Of a DNA stretch of 64,000 nucleotides, positions 43,403 to 52,681 are shown in pieces. Positions within the stretch are counted from its first letter, which is position 1. Each line of letters starts with the position of its first letter. Made by a program: the position numbers and the translations under genes. Source of the DNA: Roseovarius sp. Pro17 (GTDB lineage: Bacteria; Pseudomonadota; Alphaproteobacteria; Rhodobacterales; Rhodobacteraceae); NCBI RefSeq assembly GCF_035599575.1, contig NZ_CP141179.1, forward strand, positions 2,294,001 through 2,358,000. Direction: 5' to 3'. The notes under the pieces were generated by a model. That model worked only from the letters and a program-made list of their open reading frames with translations, was not told the origin of the DNA and ran no database searches.

Positions 43403-45307
43403 ATGGAAGGCTTCCTCTACCAGGCCTCGATCTATCTGGCCGCCGCAGTGATCGCAGTTCCCATCGCGGCGCGCCTCGGACTCGGCTCGGTGCTGGGCTA
43501 TCTGGCGGCTGGCATCCTGATCGGGCCGCTTCTGGGCCTTGTGGGCAATGAAACCGCCGAGCTTCAGCATTTCGCCGAATTCGGTGTCGTCATGATGCTG
43601 TTCCTCATCGGCCTTGAGCTGGAGCCGCGCGCGCTGTGGGACATGCGCCACCGGCTACTGGGCCTTGGTGGAATGCAGGTCCTGCTGACGACGCTGGTCA
43701 TCATGGGCGGCGTCATGATGCTGGGTCATACTTGGAGTGTCGGCTTGGCCGTCGGAATGATCTTTGCGCTGTCGTCGACCGCTATCGTGCTGCAAACCCT
43801 GTCGGAAAAGGGGCTGATGCAGACCAAGGGCGGGCGCTCGGCCTTTTCGGTGCTGCTGACGCAGGACATCTCGGTCATCCCGATGCTGGCGCTGCTACCA
43901 CTGCTGGCCATCGGCGGTGCAGGCCTCTCGCGGGTCCGCGAAGCGACGGATCATCTGGATTCCGGCATCATCGACACGTCCGCTGGCAGTCACGATACCG
44001 GCCTGTCGCTGGTTGCGGGCCTGCCGGGATGGGGGGTGACGCTGGTCACGCTGGGCATGGTCGGAGCGATCATCATTGCCGGTGTTTACCTAACGCGCCC
44101 CGTCTTTCGCTTCATCCACGCCGCCCGCCTGCCTGAGATGTACACCGCGCTGGCGCTACTTATCGTCTGCGGTATCAGTTTCCTGATGTACCTGGTGGGC
44201 CTCTCGCCCGCTCTGGGGGCGTTTCTGGCCGGTGTGGTTCTGGCCAGCAGCGAATTCCGGCACGAACTGGAGAGCGACATCCAGCCGTTCAAGGGCCTGT
44301 TGTTGGGCCTGTTTTTCATCACCGTCGGGGCGGGAATCAATTTTTCGCTGCTCTTTGACGCGCCATTTCTGGTGCTTGGCCTCGCGCTGATGGTGATCGT
44401 GCTAAAGGGCGCGGTCCTCTACATCCTCGGGCGGGTGTTTGATCTGCGCGGACGCGATCTGTGGCTTTTCACGCTGTCATTGGCGCAGGCGGGTGAATTC
44501 GGTTTTGTGCTGATCTCGTTCTCGGGGCAGCAGAACGTCGTGCCGTCAGATATGACCGAGATGCTGCTGCTGATTGTCGCCATGTCTATGCTGATCACGC
44601 CGCTTCTGTTCATACTCTACGACTGGTTGTCGAACCGCATGGAAGAGGCGAGTGAGGACTTTGAGGATGACAATGTGGACGAACAGGCCCGCATCATCAT
44701 CGTCGGCATTGGTCGATTTGGCCAGATCGTGAACCGGCTGGTGCGCTCATCAGGCTACGAGACGGTCGTGCTGGATCATAACCTCGCGACGATCCAACGG
44801 ATGCGCCGGTTCGGGGTCAAGGGGTTCTTTGGCGACCCCACCCGCCCCGAAATGCTGCACGCTGCGGGCCTCAAGGACGCGCGCGTGCTGGTCGCGGCGC
44901 TGGACGATCCTGACGCCGCCGTGCGACTCGTCGCGTTCGCGCGGCGCGAGCGGCCCGACCTGCACATTATCGCGCGCGCGCGCGATCGTACGCAGGTCTT
45001 TCGCCTGTTTCAGGCCGGGGCCGACGATATCGTGCGCGAGATGTTTGATTCCTCCTTGCGGGCAGGCCGCTATGTCCTTGAGAATATGGGTGTTCCCGAA
45101 TTTGAGGCCGCCGAATTGCAGCAGACCTTCTATCGGCACGACCGCCATTCCGTACGCGAATTGGCGACACTGTGGGATCCCGACGTGCCGACCGTCGAGA
45201 ATGAGAAATACCTCGCCCGCGCCCGCGAACTGGAGGAAGAACTGGAGACAATGCTGCTGTCGCAACTTGAGGAATCAGGTGAGGACGAGCCGAAAAAGCG
45301 AGCCTGA
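43403..45307 (+). CDS. Cation:proton antiporter of the CPA2 / KefB-KefC family, 634 aa
   Basis: Inner-membrane K+/H+ antiporter-type protein. Residues 1-~385 hold 11-12 membrane helices (LGLGSVLGYLAAGILIGPLLG, QDISVIPMLALLPLL, SPALGAFLAGVVLASSEFRHELE). A TrkA-N/KTN nucleotide-binding domain starts at ~430 with IIIVGIGRFGQIVNRLV. KefC-type systems open on glutathione adducts; no KefF/KefG partner is nearby, so gating is unknown. AAGGAGA lies 6 bases before the chosen ATG. The C-terminal ~60 residues are Glu-rich. Convergent with cobT. Confidence 0.9.
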   Translation: MEGFLYQASIYLAAAVIAVPIAARLGLGSVLGYLAAGILIGPLLGLVGNETAELQHFAEFGVVMMLFLIGLELEPRALWDMRHRLLGLGGMQVLLTTLVIMGGVMMLGHTWSVGLAVGMIFALSSTAIVLQTLSEKGLMQTKGGRSAFSVLLTQDISVIPMLALLPLLAIGGAGLSRVREATDHLDSGIIDTSAGSHDTGLSLVAGLPGWGVTLVTLGMVGAIIIAGVYLTRPVFRFIHAARLPEMYTALALLIVCGISFLMYLVGLSPALGAFLAGVVLASSEFRHELESDIQPFKGLLLGLFFITVGAGINFSLLFDAPFLVLGLALMVIVLKGAVLYILGRVFDLRGRDLWLFTLSLAQAGEFGFVLISFSGQQNVVPSDMTEMLLLIVAMSMLITPLLFILYDWLSNRMEEASEDFEDDNVDEQARIIIVGIGRFGQIVNRLVRSSGYETVVLDHNLATIQRMRRFGVKGFFGDPTRPEMLHAAGLKDARVLVAALDDPDAAVRLVAFARRERPDLHIIARARDRTQVFRLFQAGADDIVREMFDSSLRAGRYVLENMGVPEFEAAELQQTFYRHDRHSVRELATLWDPDVPTVENEKYLARARELEEELETMLLSQLEESGEDEPKKRA

Positions 45308-45328
45308 CAAACGCTCGGTAGGCCGCGC

Positions 45329-46345
45329 TCAGCCAGCAGCGATGCCCGCCTCGTCGAACGTCGCCATCCCCGAATGACAAGCCAGCGCGCCCTGCACGAT
45401 CGCAATCGCCAGCGCCGCGCCGGACCCCTCGCCAAGACGCATTCCCAGCGACAATAGCGGTTCCATGCCCAGCTGGTGCAGAAGGCGAGGATGCGCCACC
45501 TCGGCGCTGACATGGCCCGCGATGCAATGATCCAGCGCGCCGGGCGCTTCGGCAGCAAGGCACGCGGCAGCAGCGCAGCAAATAAAACCGTCGAGGATGA
45601 CGGGAATGCGCTGATGGCGCGCGCTCAGGATCGCGCCCGCCATGGCCGCCAGTTCGCGCCCGCCAAGACAGCGCAGCACCTCCAGCGGGTCGCGGCGGAT
45701 CGCAGCGTGACGGCGCACGCCGTTTGCGACGACACGCGTCTTGATCGCCAATGCCTCGGCGCCAATGCCGGTGCCCCTGCCGGTCCAGTCCACCGCCTGC
45801 GCGCCGAACAGCGCGTGCGCAATTGCAGAGGCCGACGTCGTGTTGCCGATACCCATTTCGCCGGCCACCAGCAGATCAGCCTTCGGATCGACCGCGTCCC
45901 AGCCGGTGCGCAGCGCGGCGAGGAAATCGACGTCGCCCATTGCGGGGCCTTGGGTGAAATCGGCGGTCGGGCGGTCCAGATCCAGCGCGTGCACGTCCAG
46001 CCGCGCGCCGAACTGGCGCGCCAGCTGGTTCACCGCCGCGCCGCCCGCCTGAAAATTGGCGACCATCTGCGCCGTCACCTCGGCCGGAAAGGCAGACACG
46101 CCTTGCGCTGTGATCCCGTGATTCCCGGCAAAAACAATAATTTGCGGCGCTAACACCTGCGCGCACGCATCGCCGCGCCAACTGCAATACCAGGCGGCGA
46201 CCTCTTCCAGGCGGCCCAGCGCGCCGGGCGGTTTGGTCAGAACGGCGTCACGGGCGCAGGCGGCATCACGCGCGAAGGTGTCGGGCAGCGGACCATTTTT
46301 TACCAATGCAGCCAGCTCGGACATGGTGCGGATTTTCGCGGTCAT
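45329..46345 (-). CDS. cobT: Nicotinate-nucleotide-dimethylbenzimidazole phosphoribosyltransferase, 338 aa
   Basis: Makes alpha-ribazole phosphate for the lower ligand of cobalamin. [42 protein letters not shown] and [13 protein letters not shown] are the family motifs; the Glu of the last is the catalytic base. The start [11 protein letters not shown] is chosen because GGGGGCGG precedes it; MSELAAL at 46324 is an alternative. Divergent from cobS with 82 bp between them. The methylmalonyl-CoA mutase at 5-7 kb needs this pathway's product. Confidence 0.94.
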   Translation of the reverse strand: MTAKIRTMSELAALVKNGPLPDTFARDAACARDAVLTKPPGALGRLEEVAAWYCSWRGDACAQVLAPQIIVFAGNHGITAQGVSAFPAEVTAQMVANFQAGGAAVNQLARQFGARLDVHALDLDRPTADFTQGPAMGDVDFLAALRTGWDAVDPKADLLVAGEMGIGNTTSASAIAHALFGAQAVDWTGRGTGIGAEALAIKTRVVANGVRRHAAIRRDPLEVLRCLGGRELAAMAGAILSARHQRIPVILDGFICCAAAACLAAEAPGALDHCIAGHVSAEVAHPRLLHQLGMEPLLSLGMRLGEGSGAALAIAIVQGALACHSGMATFDEAGIAAG

Positions 46346-46357
46346 TCCGCCCCCCGG

Positions 46358-46385
46358 TTGCAACTCTGTTTCGCCTCAGTGTATC
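46358..46385 (+). promoter_or_regulatory. Possible cobS promoter
   Basis: TTGCAA 46358-46363, a 16-bp spacer, TGTATC 46380-46385. The 82-bp gap is too short for a cobalamin riboswitch and none of its conserved boxes is present. Confidence 0.4.
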
Positions 46386-46427
46386 GCAAGGAAGAGCCAC
46401 CTGCGCACCCTCAAAAGGTCCAATCCC

Positions 46428-47183
46428 ATGCAAAAAAATGACGCCCTCTCCGCCCATCTCGACGATCTGCGCGCCGCGCTGGCCCTGCTGACCCGCCTGC
46501 CCCTGCCCGACGCACCGCTGCGGGGCGCGCGGGCCGTATGGGCTTATCCGCTGGCAGGCGTAGTGGTCGGATTGATCGCAGGGCTGGTCGGGCTGATCGC
46601 GCACTGGGGCGGATTGCCCTCGGCGCTGGCGGCATTGGCGGCGCTGGCAGTGCAGGTAATCATCACTGGCGCGATGCATGAGGACGGGCTGGCCGATAGT
46701 GCCGACGGCCTATGGGGGGCCTGGACCCGCGCCAAGAGGCTGGAAATCATGAAAGACAGCCACATGGGCGCCTTTGGCGTGATCGCGTTGTTTCTGGCGC
46801 TGGCGGCGCGGTGGGCGGCGCTATGGGTGCTTTTTCAGATGGGTGGCGGCTGGGCATTGGCCGCGATTGTAACGGCTGCGGCGGTATCGCGCGCGGCGAT
46901 GCCGCTGGTGATGTGGGCCCTACCCCACGCGCGCGCCTCCGGGTTGTCACACGGCATTGGACGCCCCGATGCGCGGACCTGTGCAGTGGCGGCTGGCATT
47001 GCCGCGGTGATCGCGCTGGTCCTCGTCGGCTGGTCAGTATTTGGTGTGGTAATCTGGGCGGCGCTGACGACCGTTGCTGTCGGCTGGATCGCCAAGGACA
47101 AGATCGGTGGCCAGACCGGCGATATACTAGGCGCGACGCAGCAGCTGGTCGAAATTGCGGTGCTGCTGTCGATCATCGCCTGA
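46428..47183 (+). CDS. cobS: Adenosylcobinamide-GDP ribazoletransferase (cobalamin synthase), 251 aa
   Basis: Inner-membrane enzyme that joins AdoCbi-GDP and alpha-ribazole to finish cobalamin. The active-site motif HEDGLADSADGLWGA lies in the first third, ERLEIMKDSHMGAFGV-type sequence follows (here KRLEIMKDSHMG), and about six membrane segments are seen. AAAAGG lies 9 bases before the ATG; the upstream open frame is shadow of cobT. Ends in a bidirectional terminator shared with carD. Confidence 0.94.
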   Translation: MQKNDALSAHLDDLRAALALLTRLPLPDAPLRGARAVWAYPLAGVVVGLIAGLVGLIAHWGGLPSALAALAALAVQVIITGAMHEDGLADSADGLWGAWTRAKRLEIMKDSHMGAFGVIALFLALAARWAALWVLFQMGGGWALAAIVTAAAVSRAAMPLVMWALPHARASGLSHGIGRPDARTCAVAAGIAAVIALVLVGWSVFGVVIWAALTTVAVGWIAKDKIGGQTGDILGATQQLVEIAVLLSIIA

Positions 47184-47195
47184 CATGCGGTCATG

Positions 47196-47231
47196 AAAAA
47201 GGCCGCGTCCCCTATGGAGCGCGGCCCTTTT
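47196..47231. terminator. Bidirectional intrinsic terminator between cobS and carD
   Basis: GGCCGCG / CGCGGCC stem with an inner TCC/GGA extension, flanked by five A on the left and four T on the right. It can therefore serve both convergent genes. Confidence 0.85.
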
Positions 47232-47248
47232 CGTAACTTTGCAGTTCC

Positions 47249-47761
47249 TTACGCAGCAACGCGCGAGATCAGAACGTCGCCGACCTGCTTGGCTGCCTCG
47301 ACCTCGTCATCGCCGCTCACGGCAGCAATTTCGCGGGTCAGTCGCTCCAGCGCCGCTTCGTAAAGCTGACGCTCGGAATAGCTCTGTTCGCGCTGATCGT
47401 CGGTACGGTGCAGATCGCGCACGACCTCTGCGATGGCAATCAGATCGCCCGAGTTGATCTTTTGCTCGTATTCCTGCGCGCGGCGCGACCACATGGCCTT
47501 TTTCGCCTTGGCCTTGCCCTTGAGCGTGGTCATCGCCTTTGATACGATGTCGGGGCTACTCAGCGAGCGCATTCCGATCTCGGTCGCCTTGTGGGTCGGC
47601 ACGCGAAGCGTCATCTTGTCTTTTTCGAAGTTGATGACAAACAACTCCAGTTCGATGCCGGCGATCTCTTGGCTTTCGATCGAAACAACCTTGCCCACAC
47701 CATGGGCGGGGTAGACGACGAAGTCATTAGGACTGAAATCGGGTTTTCTGGCTTTGCTCAT
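47249..47761 (-). CDS. carD: CarD/CdnL family RNA-polymerase-binding regulator, 170 aa
   Basis: Essential-type transcription factor that binds the RNA polymerase beta subunit and stabilises open complexes, especially at rRNA promoters. The N-terminal Tudor-like RNAP-interacting domain has FSPNDFVVYPAHGVGKVVSIE and LRVPTHKATEIGMR. The C-terminal helical domain has MWSRRAQEYEQKINSGD and SYSERQLYEAALERL. Length and motifs are typical of alphaproteobacterial CdnL. Confidence 0.95.
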   Translation of the reverse strand: MSKARKPDFSPNDFVVYPAHGVGKVVSIESQEIAGIELELFVINFEKDKMTLRVPTHKATEIGMRSLSSPDIVSKAMTTLKGKAKAKKAMWSRRAQEYEQKINSGDLIAIAEVVRDLHRTDDQREQSYSERQLYEAALERLTREIAAVSGDDEVEAAKQVGDVLISRVAA

Positions 47762-48075
47762 CTCGGTATTCCTTTCCCAGCCAACCCGAGTGTCATGAGC
47801 ACCGCCGCCTTGCCTTGGCGCGAGGCCGCAGGCAGGATGGCGCTATATCGTGACACAAGCAAATCCACGCCCGAGCAGCAGCACGGGAACGCGGATATCG
47901 GGACGGACGTTACATTTGAAGTGACTATATCACAAATCGGCACTGTAAGGAAGGCTGCCTGTGCGTAGCACCTTGAGCAGACTTCAAACCCAATGGCTTA
48001 TGCGGCGACCCTCATGCGATAGACAAGCGTTACGCGGCAATGCAGCGCGAATCAGTACAAATTGCGCTGTCCTGC
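47762..48075 (-). other. Intergenic region fdxA / carD
   Basis: 314 bases on the minus strand between fdxA and carD. A hairpin CAGCGC-(G)AAT / ATT-GCGCTG at 48043-48069 follows fdxA but lacks a T tract. The carD promoter must lie here; no pair I trust was found. No gene seen. Confidence 0.4.
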
Positions 48076-48414
48076 TTAACCGCCCTCGCCCGGCTTTTCA
48101 GAGAAGTACTTCTCCAGTTTTCCGGTCTCGCCATCCCGCTCCTGCGCCTCGGGCAACTCGTCTTTCTTGGTGATGATGACGGGCCATAGCTCGGCGTATT
48201 TGCGGTTGAACTCGACCCACTTTTCCATGTCCGGTTCGGTATCGGGGCGGATCGCGTCGGCGGGACATTCCGGCTCGCAGACGCCACAATCAATACACTC
48301 ATCCGGATGGATGACCAGCATGTTCTCGCCCTCGTAAAAGCAATCGACCGGGCAAACCTCGACGCAGTCGGTATATTTGCAGGCAATGCAGGCATCGTTG
48401 ACGATGTAGGTCAT
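48076..48414 (-). CDS. fdxA: 7Fe ferredoxin, 112 aa
   Basis: Small cytoplasmic electron carrier with one [3Fe-4S] and one [4Fe-4S] cluster. The first cysteine set is C9, C17 and neighbours in [21 protein letters not shown]. The second is [12 protein letters not shown]. The C-terminal extension ([17 protein letters not shown]) is typical of the ~112-aa proteobacterial FdxA. The start MTYIVND is the family start; the open frame upstream is not conserved. It follows the S4-protein gene on the same strand. Confidence 0.95.
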   Translation of the reverse strand: MTYIVNDACIACKYTDCVEVCPVDCFYEGENMLVIHPDECIDCGVCEPECPADAIRPDTEPDMEKWVEFNRKYAELWPVIITKKDELPEAQERDGETGKLEKYFSEKPGEGG

Positions 48415-48463
48415 GTCGGCCTCTCGGGGGTCAGTCGCGAGACACTTAATCCAGCGGTTTGAA

Positions 48464-48871
48464 TCATTCAAGCGCTCCGGGGGTATTGAGGTCCAGTTTG
48501 CGCCGGTCGCGTTTGGTGGGCCGACCTTTTCCTTCATAGCGCGGATTTGGCGAAACGAATGTTTCGGTTTCCGGCTCGGGTGCAGGCGTCAAATCATCGT
48601 AGAGGGTCTGCGCCTCGGACGCCGGACCGCGCCGTGTACCGGGGGCGACGACGCGCACCACGCGAATGATGCGCCCTTGCGCAAAGGTCAGCACATCGCC
48701 CGCGCGCACCGTCTGAGAGGGCTTGCCCGCGCGGTTACCGTTGATACGCACATGGCCGCCCTTGACTGTGGCGGCGGCCAATGCGCGTGTCTTGAAAAAA
48801 CGCGCCTGCCAGAGCCACTTATCGAGGCGGATTTTTCCCGCCTCAACAATGCCTTCTGGCGCGTTCTTCAC
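48464..48871 (-). CDS. S4-domain RNA-binding protein (HslR/Hsp15-like), 135 aa
   Basis: Residues ~14-62 form an S4 domain ([37 protein letters not shown]). A basic tail follows ([20 protein letters not shown]). Hsp15-type proteins bind stalled 50S subunits with nascent chains under heat stress. The ATG overlaps the helicase stop (ATGA), which is a plausible pairing of two RNA-acting proteins. Confidence 0.9.
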   Translation of the reverse strand: MKNAPEGIVEAGKIRLDKWLWQARFFKTRALAAATVKGGHVRINGNRAGKPSQTVRAGDVLTFAQGRIIRVVRVVAPGTRRGPASEAQTLYDDLTPAPEPETETFVSPNPRYEGKGRPTKRDRRKLDLNTPGALE

Positions 48872-51717
48872 TTGTCTTTCTTGAGGCCCATCAGGGCTGC
48901 AGCAAAGGGATTATCGGGGTCGATCCTGTCCTTTTTCGGGGCAGGCTTGGCCGCATAACTTTTGGGCTCATTGCTTTTGGGACCGCGCTCACCGCCCTTT
49001 GGCTTACCCTTGCCGCGCGGTTTACCGCGCTCCTCCTGCGGTTTACCACGTCCGCCCTCTGGGCGCGCGCCTGCGGGCGGGGCGCTGCGTCTTGCACGTG
49101 CGGCCCAGGTAAACGTGTAAAAGATTTCAGGCTCGACAGACGGAGCGATTGGATCGGCGGGCGTGCCTGGAGCGACTTCGGTTTCGCTCATCTCAGGGAT
49201 CGCGGCCGGGATTTCGGCGTCCGGCTCCGGCATTTCGGCGATGGGCGCAATGCCCTCTGCCTCGATCTGTTCGACGACATCCTCGACGGTTTCGGGTGTC
49301 GGCTCGACGCCCGGTGCCTCTTGCATGATCTGATCGACGGGCTTCACCTTTTCCCGCTCGCCGCGCTCGGCCTTGTAACCAAGGCCCTCCATGAGGTCCG
49401 CAAACTGCTCCAGCGTCATACCGGTGATCGACAACATGTCTGCCTTGGCCTCAAAGCCGCCGCGGCTGTCCTCGGCCCGCAACATATCGGCGAGACGTTC
49501 GAGCATATCGATACGGATAGCGCGGCTTCCGGCAGCGCGGTAGCCGGCCATCGTGTAATACCCCTGCGGCATCGTGGTCGCGGGAACCGTCACCAGACCA
49601 GGTGGCGGCGCTTCGGGGAAATCGTCCATGTTACTGGCGAGACCCCACAAAACTAGGCGCAGGCGCGTCGGGGCAGGCTTCAGCAGCAGCGGCATAAAGA
49701 TGGTGAACTGACCGAACCGGACGCCATGTTTGCGCAATGCGCCACGCGCGTCCTGCTCAAGCGACTTGACCTCATCGGCCACGTCGCCGCGCGGAATGAT
49801 GCCCATGTTTTCAACCATGCGGAAGCCAAATCCGCGCGCAAGGCCGGTCAGGGTCTCGTCCCGGCTGACGTTCAACAATGGCTCGAACTGAGTCGCAATC
49901 TTGCGGTCGATGTAATGCTGTAGGCGGCGTTCGACCTTTTGCATGACGTCCGCGCCCGCTTCGTCGTCAACAAAGACCTTAACGCCGGGCTTCATAGGGT
50001 CGGCGCCGGGGATCAGCTTGCCCACCGCGTCCTTGCCCCACATGAGGCCACCCTGCTCGGTAAAGTCGATCTCGGTGTCGGGCGCATTGTAAAAGCGGTC
50101 CGCGCGCAGATTGAAATGAGGGGCGAGCGCCTGAAGGCTGGCTTGGCTCAGCGTCTTGGCCTCCTGCCCGCTTGCCGATTTGTCCTGAACAAATCGAAAT
50201 CCGTCCAAACGCCCGACGAACTCGCCTTCGACTGTTACGTCACCAGTATCGTTAACCTCTGCCACGATGGCTTCCTTCTGCTTGAGCCGGCGCAAAAGCA
50301 CGGATGTGCGCCGATCCACAAATCTCTGTGTCAGCGCCCCATGCAGCGCGTCCGACAAACGGTCTTCTACAGCGCGAGTCGCCCCGCGCCAATGCGTTTC
50401 GTCATCGACCCACCCTTTTCGCTGGGCAACGTAGGTCCAGGTGCGAATATAGGCGAGGCGTTTGGACAACGTATCAATGTCGCCATCGGTTCGATCAATG
50501 CGTTCGATTTGTCGCGCAAGCCAATCATCAGGGATGCGGCCCAGTTCGTGCATGTCGCAGAAAATCGTCTCTAGCAGGCTGGCATGTTCGGCCTGGCTGA
50601 TTCCGCGAAAATCAGGGATTCGGCATACATCCCACAGCAGTTTGACCGCATTGCCATTCGTCGTGCGGGCGCGAATATCAGGCGCGTCCGACAATGTGCG
50701 CAGCGCCGTGAGGTCATCCGAGTCGCGCGCGCGCGCCAACAATTCATCTGCGGGCTTTTGTTCGAGGGACGCGATCAGAGCGCCAGTCGATCCCATCTGA
50801 AGCGCGGCATTTCGCCACTCCAACTTGCGGATGGGGGCAAAGCGATGCTCCATGATCGCCTCGGCAATTTCGGGTGTCAGTTCCGGCGCCTCGCCGGTCA
50901 CGCCGAAAGTGCCATGGCTCATGCCCCTGCCCGCGCGGCCCGCGATCTGCGCCAACTCGTTCGGCATCAATTGGCGCATGCGACGCCCGTCGAACTTGGT
51001 CAGGGATGAAAAAGCGACATGATCAATGTCGAGGTTGAGACCCATTCCGATGGCATCCGTGGCCACCAGATAGTCGACATCGCCGTTCTGATATAGATCC
51101 ACCTGCGCATTGCGCGTGCGCGGGCTGAGCGCGCCCATGACAACCGCTGCGCCGCCCTTTTGCCGCCTCAGCACCTCGGCGATGGCGTATACATTATCCA
51201 CCGAAAATCCGACAATCGCGCTACGCTCAGGCATTCGAATTATCTTTTTCGAACCTGAATAGACCAAATCAGACATTCTCTGCCGTGGCACGAATTCCAC
51301 CTCGGGGACCAGCGACGCGATGACGCTGCGCATGGTCGACGCCCCCAGAAACTGCGTTTCGCGCAGGCCGCGCATCCGCAACAGGCGGTCGGTGAACACG
51401 TGACCACGCTCAGGGTCGGCGCATAGCTGGATTTCGTCTATTGCGACGAAATCGGCGCCGATACCCTCGGGCATCGCCTCGACCGTGCAGACCCAATATT
51501 TCACCCGGGGCGGCACAATCCGCTCTTCTCCAGTGACCAGCGCCACAACAGAGGGGCCGCGCGCGGCTACGATCTTGTCATAGACCTCGCGCGCCAGCAG
51601 GCGCAGCGGCAGGCCGATGACACCGGTGCGGTAACCCAGCATCCGTTCGATCGCATAATGCGTCTTGCCGGTATTTGTGGGGCCCAGAACCGCGAGGATT
51701 CGGGATTGATCGGCCAT
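48868..51717 (-). CDS. SUV3-like DExH RNA helicase, 949 aa
   Basis: Superfamily 2 helicase. Walker A GPTNTGKTHYA lies at ~11-21, motif II is VAIDEIQL, motif III is FLGAST, and the second RecA domain has DAIGMGLNLDIDHV and QIAGRAGR. Opening with GPTNTGKTHYAIERM is characteristic of the SUV3 family, the mitochondrial RNA-degradosome helicase. The C-terminal ~200 residues are an acidic Pro-rich linker and a Lys/Arg/Gly-rich tail. The start MADQSRI is chosen because GGAG lies 9 bases upstream; the ATG at 51726 directly abuts GGAG. Heads the hslR-like pair. Confidence 0.88.
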   Translation of the reverse strand: MADQSRILAVLGPTNTGKTHYAIERMLGYRTGVIGLPLRLLAREVYDKIVAARGPSVVALVTGEERIVPPRVKYWVCTVEAMPEGIGADFVAIDEIQLCADPERGHVFTDRLLRMRGLRETQFLGASTMRSVIASLVPEVEFVPRQRMSDLVYSGSKKIIRMPERSAIVGFSVDNVYAIAEVLRRQKGGAAVVMGALSPRTRNAQVDLYQNGDVDYLVATDAIGMGLNLDIDHVAFSSLTKFDGRRMRQLMPNELAQIAGRAGRGMSHGTFGVTGEAPELTPEIAEAIMEHRFAPIRKLEWRNAALQMGSTGALIASLEQKPADELLARARDSDDLTALRTLSDAPDIRARTTNGNAVKLLWDVCRIPDFRGISQAEHASLLETIFCDMHELGRIPDDWLARQIERIDRTDGDIDTLSKRLAYIRTWTYVAQRKGWVDDETHWRGATRAVEDRLSDALHGALTQRFVDRRTSVLLRRLKQKEAIVAEVNDTGDVTVEGEFVGRLDGFRFVQDKSASGQEAKTLSQASLQALAPHFNLRADRFYNAPDTEIDFTEQGGLMWGKDAVGKLIPGADPMKPGVKVFVDDEAGADVMQKVERRLQHYIDRKIATQFEPLLNVSRDETLTGLARGFGFRMVENMGIIPRGDVADEVKSLEQDARGALRKHGVRFGQFTIFMPLLLKPAPTRLRLVLWGLASNMDDFPEAPPPGLVTVPATTMPQGYYTMAGYRAAGSRAIRIDMLERLADMLRAEDSRGGFEAKADMLSITGMTLEQFADLMEGLGYKAERGEREKVKPVDQIMQEAPGVEPTPETVEDVVEQIEAEGIAPIAEMPEPDAEIPAAIPEMSETEVAPGTPADPIAPSVEPEIFYTFTWAARARRSAPPAGARPEGGRGKPQEERGKPRGKGKPKGGERGPKSNEPKSYAAKPAPKKDRIDPDNPFAAALMGLKKDK

Positions 51718-51747
51718 GGGCCTCATCTCCGGTGGTTCAGGATTGCG

Positions 51748-52308
51748 TCAGAGGTCGCTGCCTCGGGTTTCGCCCTCGAGCCGGGCCAGCGCTTCGGCGA
51801 CATCGTCAAAATGCGGGTGGATTTTGGTCACGCGGGTATAGGCCTCATAGGCGAGGGCCGGTTGACCGATTTCCTCCAACAGCGCGCCAAGACTGTAGAT
51901 CGCGGCGAAATTGCGCGGATCAAGTGCCAGCGCGCGCTCAAGATCGGTCATAGCGGGGCCCATCAGCCCGGCGCGCGCGAACGCGACGGACCGGGCGTGC
52001 CATCCTTCGGCAAAGCCGGGCGCATGATCGGTGAGCGCGCTCAGCAGCTCGATCGCGAGCCCGGTATTGCCCGTGGCCATCGCATCGCGACCCCGCTTCA
52101 GCAGAAGGTTCATCGCGGGCGAGCCAGATTTTGACGTCTCCAGCCGAATCTCGCTACCCAGCCTCTCAGCCTCTGGCGCGGGGGCGGTTTTCAGCGCCTC
52201 ATACATTTCGTCCAGCCGCGCGGTATTCTGCGGGTCCGCCATGGCAGGACCGCTCAGCGCAAGACATAGCGCGACGACAGGATTGAGATTGAACCGAAGA
52301 GCGCCCAT
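51748..52308 (-). CDS. Secreted TPR-repeat protein, 186 aa
   Basis: Start MGALRFNLNPVVALCLALSGPAMA is a signal peptide. The mature part has about three tetratricopeptide repeats (RGRDAMATGNTGLAIELLSALTDHAP, WHARSVAFARAGLMGPAMTDLERALALDPRN, YSLGALLEEIGQPALAYEAYTRVTKIHPH). Probably a periplasmic protein-protein adaptor. The longer frame reading upstream is antisense to the SCP2 gene and was rejected. Confidence 0.82.
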   Translation of the reverse strand: MGALRFNLNPVVALCLALSGPAMADPQNTARLDEMYEALKTAPAPEAERLGSEIRLETSKSGSPAMNLLLKRGRDAMATGNTGLAIELLSALTDHAPGFAEGWHARSVAFARAGLMGPAMTDLERALALDPRNFAAIYSLGALLEEIGQPALAYEAYTRVTKIHPHFDDVAEALARLEGETRGSDL

Positions 52309-52311
52309 AAC
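52283..52311 (+). promoter_or_regulatory. Predicted promoter of the SCP2-lysophospholipase pair
   Basis: TTGAGA 52283-52288, a 17-bp spacer, CATAAC 52306-52311. It overlaps the start of the divergent TPR gene. Confidence 0.45.
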
Positions 52312-52378
52312 AACGTCAAGTCTAGCGCCACACGCGGGAAAGCAAACCCCCAGGCGATCAAATTGACAGGAGCGGCGG

Positions 52379-52681
52379 ATGAGCGACACGGCTAGCGACG
52401 TGGTGAATGAGGCGGTCGAGGCGCTGAACGCACGCATGAATGGCGACGCGATGGAGGGCTCGGCCAAGTTCGTGATTGCGAATGAAGGCGCAGTATTCAT
52501 CGACGCGAAAGGTGCACGCGCCTGCGACGACCCGGCGGACGTCACGCTTAGCGCGGATGCAGATACCTTTCGCGCCATCGTCGAGGGCGATCTGGACCCG
52601 GCCGCAGCCTTTATGACTGGCAAGCTGGACGTCGAGGGCGACATGGGCGTCGCTATGCAGCTAGGCCGGGTGCTAAGTTGA
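52379..52681 (+). CDS. SCP2 sterol-carrier-like protein, 100 aa
   Basis: Complete single SCP2 domain: GSAKFVIANEGAVFIDAKGARAC, ADVTLSADADTFRAIVEGDLDPAAAFMTGKLDVEGD and MGVAMQLGRVL. It probably binds a lipid or acyl-CoA in a hydrophobic pocket. The last bases TTGA are both its stop and the TTG start of the lysophospholipase gene, so a lipid-handling pair is plausible. Confidence 0.9.
   Translation: MSDTASDVVNEAVEALNARMNGDAMEGSAKFVIANEGAVFIDAKGARACDDPADVTLSADADTFRAIVEGDLDPAAAFMTGKLDVEGDMGVAMQLGRVLS

Noticed and set aside
46346..46427. A cobalamin riboswitch between divergent cobT and cobS.
   Set aside because: Only 82 bp are available and none of the conserved boxes is present.
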